Positions 39,801 through 45,242 of a DNA stretch of 45,242 nucleotides are shown here, piece after piece; the stretch's first letter is position 1, and each line of letters starts with the position of its first letter. The DNA lies in contig JAUCBJ010001676.1 of the NCBI GenBank assembly GCA_032718475.1, positions 1-45,242 of the forward strand, given 5' to 3'. The translations under genes were made by a program, and so were the position numbers. The notes beneath the pieces were generated by a model, which did not search any database, was not told the DNA's origin, and worked only from the letters and a program-made list of their open reading frames with translations. This DNA comes from Nemertoderma westbladi (lineage: Eukaryota; Xenacoelomorpha; Nemertodermatida; Nemertodermatidae).

Positions 39801-41741
39801 CATCCTAAATGGTATCTTGCTCTTAATTGGACCACTCAGCGTCCACCCGAATGGTGTTAATATGGCCACCGGGTCACTCTGCTTGTCTTCGCCGAAGACC
39901 GTTTGCATTCTTTCGTGGGCCGTTGGGCAGTCCATGCCTACTATGATGGACACCTTCCTAACGTCCACGTCTGGGATTGAGAAGTCAATGTCGTCCAGGA
40001 ATTTATACTGCTCGACCTCGATGTTGGTTGGTCGCCTGGCATTAATATTAATTGACTCTATCACCTGGATGGGGTCGATGGTTGCCCCATAGTCGCATCC
40101 TGGTGCCATTGCTGCAATTGCGCACCGTCCTGTTCTCATCTCTAGGATATCATCTTTGCTAGAGATGGTTGTTACCGCCATCCTGCTTGGCCTCGTTCTC
40201 AATCCTATCTCTTCGGCCACCCATTCCTCGACTAATGTGAAGGCAGCTCCACTATCAACCAGCATTAATGTTGTTATTGATCGATTGCCTTCCCCAATCA
40301 CTCGCACGGGTACTACTCCAAGTAGCACCGTTCCTCTCTTCTTCGCCCCTACTGTGCTCGTCGCCATCGTTTGGCCTCTCCTTTGACCAAACTTGACCAG
40401 CTTCTCCTTGCACTCCCTTGCTCTATGTCCACTCATTACACATCGTGAGCAGATTTTGTTGCTGAACGCATAATCTATCTGATCTTGCCTAGGTAGCGCC
40501 TGCCAGTACCTGCAGTTCATGGTTTGATGAAGCGCATTTGCGTGTAGCTGGCATTTGCTCTTTGGGTCGTAGCCCTCTTTATACAGCGCATTGCGTATCA
40601 CAGTTGCGTTTGTACCAAAGTCCCTACTATTCTTATTGTTTGGATTCGGCCTACTGGACGTACTGGGGTTATGTTTATTCGTGTTGTTATTGTTCCCCTG
40701 TCCGTTCCATGGTGTGGTCTCATCTTCGGCTAGCTGTGGACTTGCAGTCCCCTGTGTCGCTGCATATGGCAATGATTGCCTGAGTCTCGGTAATGCGTTT
40801 GATGTATTGTGCTCTGGTTTCGGTCTATGGTAGTCTATCTTCGGTCCCTTTCCCAGGCTATCTTCACTATAGACTGGGTCAGTTATTAGCTCAGCCTCGT
40901 AGTTTAAGAAGTTTGACATTTCTTCTAAATCAGGTTCCACACCCTTCTTATCCCGAGTGGAGAAGGCGATTTTTCTCCACTTGTTGCGCAGCCAGTTTGG
41001 TAGTGCCTGCGCTATCGTGGTGATGTTGTTGGACGCATTGAGCTCGTATGGCGCGTCTAGCGTCTTCAGGACGATTAGCGCCTTTTCGACTTTGTTAGCG
41101 AACGTCTTAATGCTAACGGGATTATCCTGTAGGCCACCCGATGTTATGCCTCTCAGCGTCTGCCTGATGATCTTGGCCGGGTGCCCGTATTCCCTATCCA
41201 GTGCCCGCCATGCTGTCGTGAAGCCGCCCTCTATTCCTTGATATTGCCTCACGATATCGTATGCTGGGCCTCCCGTGTACACTTGCAGATACTTTAAGCA
41301 CTCCGCCTGCGTCAAGTTTTTTGTTAGTATTTCGTTACTATACATGCGCCGAAACTGTAGATATTCTTCCGGCCTGCTCCCATCGAATTTGAATGGTTCC
41401 ACGGGTGGTAGCTCGATCCTCGTTTTCAACGCATCGATCAACGTGGCCATCCCCATCGCCTGCGCTTCCAATGGATTCGACGGGTGCTGTATAGTTTCCC
41501 CTGTCTGGTGCGGTTCGTCTGTCCTATTTCTTGATCTTCTCTGACTTGGGTATGTCATCGGGGGTAGCGGCCCCCTCCATATGTCCGTATCACACGACCT
41601 ATTCTCATCCAAGGGTCTCGTTGTTCTTGCTCCTATCGGGGTATATTGTTGATATTGTGATGGGGGAATGTCACCCTGTCCCCCCCCCCCACCGGTATGT
41701 TTGGTACTGGGGTTGATGTTAATATGTTGGGGCCCATACAC
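36786..41741 (-). CDS. BEL/Pao gag-pol polyprotein, interrupted in integrase
   Basis: It has 1651 codons. Domains on the ORF: capsid-like Gag (DUF1759 type) about 95-290, two zinc-knuckle-like motifs (C-x2-H-x4-H-x4-C near 397-410, canonical CCHC near 431-444), aspartic protease with DSG at 496-498 (DUF1758 type), reverse transcriptase about 760-960 with D840 and YVDD at 919-922, and RNase H from about 1100 (D1107). The integrase follows: HHCC zinc site (H1429, H1434, C1464, C1467) and core residues D1498/D1500, D1563 and E1613. The last 15 or so codons (from about 1637, after THMVTED) come from the nested insert, so true pol coding stops near 36838. The first codons overlap the upstream ORF at a G11 run (41680-41690), and the ATG at 41741 may not be the natural start. 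Confidence 0.95.
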   Translation of the reverse strand: MYGPQHININPSTKHTGGGGGQGDIPPSQYQQYTPIGARTTRPLDENRSCDTDIWRGPLPPMTYPSQRRSRNRTDEPHQTGETIQHPSNPLEAQAMGMATLIDALKTRIELPPVEPFKFDGSRPEEYLQFRRMYSNEILTKNLTQAECLKYLQVYTGGPAYDIVRQYQGIEGGFTTAWRALDREYGHPAKIIRQTLRGITSGGLQDNPVSIKTFANKVEKALIVLKTLDAPYELNASNNITTIAQALPNWLRNKWRKIAFSTRDKKGVEPDLEEMSNFLNYEAELITDPVYSEDSLGKGPKIDYHRPKPEHNTSNALPRLRQSLPYAATQGTASPQLAEDETTPWNGQGNNNNTNKHNPSTSSRPNPNNKNSRDFGTNATVIRNALYKEGYDPKSKCQLHANALHQTMNCRYWQALPRQDQIDYAFSNKICSRCVMSGHRARECKEKLVKFGQRRGQTMATSTVGAKKRGTVLLGVVPVRVIGEGNRSITTLMLVDSGAAFTLVEEWVAEEIGLRTRPSRMAVTTISSKDDILEMRTGRCAIAAMAPGCDYGATIDPIQVIESININARRPTNIEVEQYKFLDDIDFSIPDVDVRKVSIIVGMDCPTAHERMQTVFGEDKQSDPVAILTPFGWTLSGPIKSKIPFRMSETSGCMFAGTMQEMGDEGAEEQLKRLLRQDFEGLKETGVGTSVEDKQALQSVEESMTCDEGRYTIGMVWKLPKIPLPDNRGMVLTRLRKLKQTLKRRPEKNEYIHRTIKKYVEKGWAVELPVDEPNTDRTYYLPLHVALDPKKGKLRMVVDASAKTDGKCLNDYLLEGPNIYNSGIEVLLRFRNGKHAFTCDIEGMFNQVRVTEEDSDSQRFLWYNGEEEPSIIPAYKMVVQNMGAKSSSFTTTMAVRDTVKGKEDRYSSRAVDMIRRGFYVDDGMESGNTVKEILDTGREVRDILKGSGFNLTKFQSSSEEFIKAIEDRKPESTMDNPTTAKGQDMAIKRTESQQKALGIVWDRETDELKYQLSQEGADIHTKRGYVSYIARIYDPLGLASPLLVTGKQILKRVYKLKDEWDVEVQAEIKKQWSKWTRDLEKMGTYNMPRVYFPDGNMTSLDLHMFSDASLEAYGAALYLVQREGAHKPRLAFSKAKSTPPDSASVPKLELTAARLGVRATAYLVDTIPNIVETHYWTDSMVVLGWLHNERTRYPIFVANRVDEIRATTELERWHYCPTDENPADLLSRGVERHTFLKKEVLWQHGPQFLSDKEAWPPMRRVDPGSEVVSEGEEGDSEGEEIYSQMVREIRDVQPGRELCDNLTDKLLSYSTSWYKTKKLVAYWRAFGNFLAGVGKDKKTRTTIDLEGAAKAVIRYEQRKNYGDEMERVGNQQHLRRDSELITLSPQLNDDGILVMNSRVGYNNSIVVPPKPIIIPTGSPIVHQIIWDSHKSILHGGTNRTLTEIRRTYWVKQLRKKVKAVVGQCQTCRRAKKERAVQEMAPLPASRVRQHDPPFTHCDVDMFGPIKIKVMRHTEKRYGIIFVCNNTRAVGIELAQDATASAFINALERFRDRKGGTIAVIYSDNGTNFVGAENEMAEALDILEGEEVRAAMRRRQVKWERRTPYAPHTLGCVERLVGSSKRLMTKLMNTHMVTEDVKAFAELPRYFYYLLH

Positions 41742-42625
41742 CTATTCGCAATAATTCCCCCCTCCCCTGGGTATATGTTATGTCCCTGCATGCTGTAGTC
41801 ATACTGCTGTACTGGTACCAGTATAGGCCTATCAGCTTCTGGCCTACTCGCCGGTATGTATTCCGCGACTTCCGGGTTTAATCCCGTTGTCCACGCTATC
41901 CTATCGCCTACATTGCCTCTCTCAGTATGGCCTATGGTATGTGCAGTAAGGCCTATAGTATGTCCTACAGTCTGCATGTGTCGCTCGGGATCGAAGTTTA
42001 TCCTTCTCGAGTAGTCCCCCCCGCGGCTACCGTATTTTCGATCGGTAGGTATATTCCGTCGGAAAGTTTCTCTTCGACCCCCCTCTCTACTGTTCTCATC
42101 TTCGTACCGGTACATCGCGTACCCCTCTCTCGGCGCGTAGTGCGCCTCGCCGGGTCGCATCTCTCCGGGGCGACGGCAATCTCCCGGAGTCCGACCCCAC
42201 TGACTCTCTGTTCTCATCTCGACTACCGACGGCTCGCTATCCGTCCTCGCTCTTCTATCGTTTGCGGCGATACTTCTACTACTGTCTTCTCTTCTTCTCC
42301 TTTCAGTGGAGTATTCCCGCTCGTGAGATCTCTCGTCGACCTCCCGGTTAAACCCCACTGTTCTTCTTCCCTCTTCTGATCGGGCTCGACGCTTTGTCCG
42401 CCCTCTCACGACGTCAACCTGTCTCTCTCTGCTCGGTCGCACGCCGCTGGGGATACTCGCAATCCCCCTACTACTTTCCGTCGCTGGTTGTTGCGGTTTA
42501 CCTATTTCGGCCCGCGCATTATCCACTGACGGCTGTGGGACACTCTCTGCCCCCCCCCCCCCTTTCGCCGCTAACTCGCTGTTGTGGGGCCCCTGTAGCC
42601 CCCCCCCCCCTTTCGCCACATCCAA
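41633..42625 (-). CDS. BEL/Pao upstream ORF 4: arginine-rich protein
   Basis: It has 330 codons, rich in Arg, Glu, Ser and Gly (for example ERRRREDSSRSIAANDRRAR), so largely disordered and basic. The C-terminal part has HTIGLTAHTIGHTERG and PVQQYDYSMQGHNIYPG. It starts just before a G12 run and overlaps the gag-pol ORF, which is in another phase, across the G11 run at 41680-41690. Its sense orientation, position between LTR and capsid, and lack of stops argue that it is translated as part of an extended Gag N-terminal region. No known domain. Confidence 0.6.
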   Translation of the reverse strand: MDVAKGGGGLQGPHNSELAAKGGGGAESVPQPSVDNARAEIGKPQQPATESSRGIASIPSGVRPSRERQVDVVRGRTKRRARSEEGRRTVGFNREVDERSHEREYSTERRRREDSSRSIAANDRRARTDSEPSVVEMRTESQWGRTPGDCRRPGEMRPGEAHYAPREGYAMYRYEDENSREGGRRETFRRNIPTDRKYGSRGGDYSRRINFDPERHMQTVGHTIGLTAHTIGHTERGNVGDRIAWTTGLNPEVAEYIPASRPEADRPILVPVQQYDYSMQGHNIYPGEGGIIANRCMGPNILTSTPVPNIPVGGGDRVTFPHHNINNIPR

Positions 42626-43358
42626 CTTCGCTATCCCTCACCCCGCTACTATATCCCTCTCTAGTCGACACATCAACCCTACCGCGGTCGGGTCTATTCA
42701 CCCCCGCCTCTCCCTCTGCTATTGCGTGGCCTACCAGGCCCTCTGCACCCTGCCTACCAACTATGTGGCCTACCAGGCCCTCGCTGGGTCTATTCAACCC
42801 AGCCACCCCCTGCCTACCAACTACGTGGCCTACCAGGCCCTCGCTCGGTCTACCTAACCCAGCTACTCCCTGCCTACCAACTACGTGGCCTACCAGGCCC
42901 TCGTTTGTCTGGCTATACACGCCCGACGTGTTTACGTTAATAGCACCCATATCGGAAACGGAATTAATTTGTTCGTTCGAAATAAAATCATTTGAATTAT
43001 TTTGTGCGACTACACTATCTGAATTATTTTGTAAATTCGGGCTCGGATTATTATTTAAGTTATTTTGATTATTTTGTGTAATTACGTTACTTAAATTATT
43101 TTGTAAGTTCGAATTTGGGTTATTACTTTGATTACTTGGATTATTTTGCGTAGCTACGTTAATATTAGAATTATTTTCTACATTAATAATAGAATTATTT
43201 TCTACATTAATATTAGGATTGTTCTGATTTAAATTTAAATTACTACCACTAGGCAAAGTATTTCCTGCAATAAAGGTTTGATTAGAATTATCCCATACGG
43301 TACTATTAATATTAACCACGTCTACTGTACCATTATCATTATTACCCCCCCCGCCCAT
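42519..43358 (-). CDS. BEL/Pao upstream ORF 3: Asn-rich protein with 20-residue repeats
   Basis: It has 279 codons. Residues about 25-125 are extremely rich in asparagine (NNPNINVENN-type). Residues about 155-215 hold three to four copies of a 20-residue repeat, EGLVGHVVGRQGVAGLGRPS, encoded by a 60-bp tandem repeat at about 42720-42905. The frame runs through G12 (42599-42610) and G13 (42550-42562) runs and stops soon after. It joins the previous ORF at a G8 run (43345-43352). No known domain. Confidence 0.6.
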   Translation of the reverse strand: MGGGGNNDNGTVDVVNINSTVWDNSNQTFIAGNTLPSGSNLNLNQNNPNINVENNSIINVENNSNINVATQNNPSNQSNNPNSNLQNNLSNVITQNNQNNLNNNPSPNLQNNSDSVVAQNNSNDFISNEQINSVSDMGAINVNTSGVYSQTNEGLVGHVVGRQGVAGLGRPSEGLVGHVVGRQGVAGLNRPSEGLVGHIVGRQGAEGLVGHAIAEGEAGVNRPDRGRVDVSTREGYSSGVRDSEVGCGERGGGATGAPQQRVSGERGGGGRECPTAVSG

Positions 43359-44752
43359 ACGGTCACACCAGTTTTGGGTCTGTCGTGCGGTCCAAGTGGG
43401 GTATTAATAAATGTATCCACGGCCCCTGGCTCCCCTAGAATACTCGAGCCAGTCCCGCTCTCAGACGTCCCCGCCCGCTCCAGTTGCAGCTCGTGCATGC
43501 GTCTAATCCTATGTTCCCCAAGCTCACTTTGGCGTCTCTTTAGTTCCTTTTGCTCTCGCTCAGCTTCTACCATTCTCCTCTCACATTCCCGCGCGTCCCG
43601 CTGAGCCAGCTCTGCTATTTTTCTAGTGCTCTCCCTTCGCCTCGCTTCACGCTCCTTACGTTTACTTTCCTTTCTCGCCTCATACTCCTTGCGTTCCGCC
43701 TCACGCTCCTTGCGTTCCTTTTCCTCTCTCGCCTCACGCTCCTTGCGTTCCCTTTCCTCTCTCGCCTCACGCTCCCTACACTCCTTTTCCTCTATTTCCT
43801 CATACTCCCTAAGGCTTCTCAAAGCCCTTTCGGCCTTCTCTCCGGTTTCTCTAATCAATGCCGCTTCCCTCTCTAGCCGCATTCTCCCCTCCTCCAGCCG
43901 TTCATCCATTTCCTTCTGACCTTGCTCTATCAGCTCGAGACGGTACGCGGCACCTACCTCTCTCACCCGTCTTCCTTTCGCAGAGGATGTAGCGGACTTA
44001 TCGGTTACGACGGACTCCCTCCGCCTTCCCGATCTACTATCTTTCCCCCGCTTCCCGGAACTTCCTCCGACCGACGAGGCCGAATCCTCGGGGTTAACCT
44101 CGGATTCGCCCCCTTCAGGTCCCCTCCAGCCCACTAATTTTACTCCCCGGGCATCGACCAAGTATGGCCCTATGTACACTGACGCTACGCTAGGTTCCAT
44201 ACTCCCACATTCCCATAGTTCGAACAGTTCACTGGCAACCCCTTTCACTCTCTCCTCGGCTAGTTCTCTCTGCCCAAAACGCATTAGGTAATTAAAGTGT
44301 CTATCCGACTCACCTAGTCGTTTCCTCAGTCTCACCTCGTCTATCTTCGCCCCTTCCTTCTTAGCGTCCTTTAGTAGTCTCTGGGTCGCGTTGTAGGCCC
44401 GTCGAAGTCGATCAGAAACCCCGACGTCCTCGTCGCCGACCTCTCTTCCGTCTCTCCGGGTCCGACGTCGTACCGGCGGCCCCACCGTCGCCGTTCCGGC
44501 GGGCCGTCTGTCGCCCTCGGCCTGTGGCTGGCCGGCGACATCGGTACCGATATCTCTTTTGTCTCTCTGCGTCCGGGGCCGCACCGTCGGCCCCACCGTC
44601 GCCGTTTCGGTGGGCCGCTCGTCGCCCTCGGCCTGTGGCTGGCCGGCGACATCGGTGCGCCGACCCCCGTCCCGTGTCGACTCATCTCCTTCTCCCTCCG
44701 TCTCGCTCTCTCTTCCTCTCGGCTCGACCTCGGGTTCCAGGCCCCCCCCCAT
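43322..44752 (-). CDS. BEL/Pao upstream ORF 2: coiled-coil protein
   Basis: It has 476 codons. The N-terminal part holds a 37-residue tandem duplication (DVAGQPQAEGD at 34 and 71; a 111-bp DNA repeat near 44530 and 44642). Residues about 112-212 look globular (RLRRAYNATQRLLKDAKK; ELWECGSMEPSVASVYIGPY). Residues about 270-425 are a long Glu/Arg/Lys coiled coil with KEREAREE repeats. It is entered at a G9 run (44742-44750) and left at a G8 run (43345-43352). A coiled coil ahead of capsid suits a Gag matrix-like region, but I recognise no named domain. Confidence 0.65.
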   Translation of the reverse strand: MGGGLEPEVEPRGRESETEGEGDESTRDGGRRTDVAGQPQAEGDERPTETATVGPTVRPRTQRDKRDIGTDVAGQPQAEGDRRPAGTATVGPPVRRRTRRDGREVGDEDVGVSDRLRRAYNATQRLLKDAKKEGAKIDEVRLRKRLGESDRHFNYLMRFGQRELAEERVKGVASELFELWECGSMEPSVASVYIGPYLVDARGVKLVGWRGPEGGESEVNPEDSASSVGGSSGKRGKDSRSGRRRESVVTDKSATSSAKGRRVREVGAAYRLELIEQGQKEMDERLEEGRMRLEREAALIRETGEKAERALRSLREYEEIEEKECREREAREERERKEREAREEKERKEREAERKEYEARKESKRKEREARRRESTRKIAELAQRDARECERRMVEAEREQKELKRRQSELGEHRIRRMHELQLERAGTSESGTGSSILGEPGAVDTFINTPLGPHDRPKTGVTVWAGGVIMIMVQ

Positions 44753-44915
44753 CCTGAACTGCCGGATGACCCGTTACCGATGGGTCCGGCGTTGTGGGCC
44801 TGTATCGCCTGGTTGCAGCCTCGCGGATCTTTAATTCTTCTTCGTCCGGGGTCCGCGTCGGCGTTGTCTCTCCCGACTGACTCATCTCGTTTGGTGATTG
44901 GTTGCTGGTAGTCAC
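44682..44915 (-). CDS. BEL/Pao upstream ORF 1: likely start of the element's coding region
   Basis: It has 77 codons from ATG 44915 (another ATG at 44885), 42 bp inside the 5' LTR boundary. It encodes a Thr/Ser/Pro-rich N-terminus (TTSNQSPNEMSQSGETTPTR). After the G9 run at 44742-44750 this phase becomes low-complexity Arg-rich sequence and ends, while the adjacent phase (ORF 2) continues as convincing protein. It probably supplies the first 50-60 residues of the product. Confidence 0.5.
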   Translation of the reverse strand: MTTSNQSPNEMSQSGETTPTRTPDEEELKIREAATRRYRPTTPDPSVTGHPAVQDGGGPGTRGRAERKRERDGGRRR

Positions 44916-44957
44916 TGAGTTTTAGTTAGTTAGGGCGGCAGCTCTGAGTTCAATTAC

Positions 44958-45242
44958 TGTGACGGGATCCAGATGGGATCCCGGTTTATCCGGTTTTGTC
45001 AGTTCACGCGTCCCCGCCGTGTGTGAAGAGTAAAAGAGTTTCGGTTGTTCGACGTGTATAATGTTTGGGTATATGGATATAGATACGGTATAATGGTGGA
45101 TAAAGTTATTGCATATGGAAGGCGGGAGGCGGGAGACGGTAATTGAAATCCCGGTACTTCCCTAACTAAACTATTGTAAGCTACAGTAACACCAGTAACT
45201 AGCACTGAGATAACTGAACTGATATGATTACAGGTTACTGGT
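44958..45242 (-). repeat. 5' LTR of the BEL/Pao element (partial)
   Basis: The first 285 bp (the 3' end of this LTR in element sense) match the other LTR from 31825. The differences are C for T in CGTCCCCGCC and an extra GAGGCGG unit. It continues past the window end; about 260 bp more are expected. Confidence 0.92.

Larger units (their letters stand above)
31825..45242 (-). mobile_element. BEL/Pao LTR retrotransposon, more than 13.4 kb, 5' LTR cut by window end
   Basis: The element reads right to left: 5' LTR (44958 to beyond 45242), four ORFs, the gag-pol ORF, C-terminal integrase, zinc-knuckle ORF, polypurine tract and 3' LTR (31825-32369). Pol domains are in the BEL/Pao order: aspartic protease, reverse transcriptase with YVDD, RNase H, integrase, and the BEL/Pao C-terminal domain (DUF5641). 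The LTRs differ over 285 comparable bases by one substitution and one 7-bp repeat-unit indel, so insertion was recent. It is unlikely to be active as it stands, because a 1.2-kb insertion splits the integrase. The bases before the 3' LTR are AAAAT, a possible 5-bp target duplication whose partner lies outside the window. No standard tRNA primer-binding site was recognised after the 5' LTR. Confidence 0.93.

Noticed and set aside
36844-44834. Numerous + strand open frames across the BEL/Pao element
   Set aside because: They are antisense shadows of the gag-pol and upstream ORFs, with no family resemblance.

Overview
The window is animal nuclear DNA. It holds a split gene with GT-AG introns and a metazoan-type endosomal protein, a microsomal-type cytochrome P450, tRNA-derived SINEs, a non-LTR retrotransposon tail, a piggyBac relic and a BEL/Pao LTR retrotransposon. 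Nothing looks bacterial or viral-genomic. Marine invertebrate DNA is the best guess, because the SINE carries a GGTCGATAAAATGAGTACC core of the kind common there; the species cannot be named from this sequence.

Layout. Positions 1-24060 hold the 3' part of a DNAJC13/RME-8 orthologue on the + strand. Nine exons (653-883, 1255-1429, 1681-1881, 2334-2424, 8222-8429, 18030-18209, 19135-19419, 20426-20525, 23860-23960) sum to 1572 nt, which is 523 codons plus a stop, with all intron phases consistent. The introns are swollen by tandem repeats: (CTTTA)n, a 35-bp unit, a 48/27-bp composite, a 62-bp unit of about 150 copies and a 44-bp unit of about 75 copies. Positions 24061-29250 are AT-rich spacer with relics: piggyBac, a broken terminal uridylyltransferase fragment, a palindromic 44-bp array, a SINE and a MITE. 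A single-exon cytochrome P450 lies at 29298-30809 (+). From 31825 to beyond the window end there is a long BEL/Pao element on the - strand with nearly identical LTRs. It has a gag-pol ORF, four more ORFs between the upstream LTR and the capsid-like domain, a zinc-knuckle ORF downstream of pol, and a nested probable solo LTR that splits its integrase.

Most unusual signal. Three of the intronic arrays in the DNAJC13-like gene are built from its own splice junctions. The 35-bp unit carries a whole 3' splice site (branch-point-like CTAAY, pyrimidine tract, CTAG|G plus exon start). The 62-bp and 44-bp units carry the end of an exon plus the 5' splice site (CAG|GTAAGT and ACTG|GTGAGT). In each case the genuine exon boundary is the outermost copy: the last copy for the acceptor array and the first for the donor arrays. 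Use of any other copy runs into an in-frame stop. A fourth acceptor sits directly at the end of the (CTTTA)n tract. The gene therefore carries well over a hundred copies of its own splice sites, which raises questions about splice-site choice, U1 snRNP binding and how the arrays arose.

A second regularity is in the BEL/Pao element: all four reading-frame changes between its consecutive ORFs fall on long G runs of the coding strand (G8 to G13), and these are the only runs of eight or more G/C that I saw in the window.
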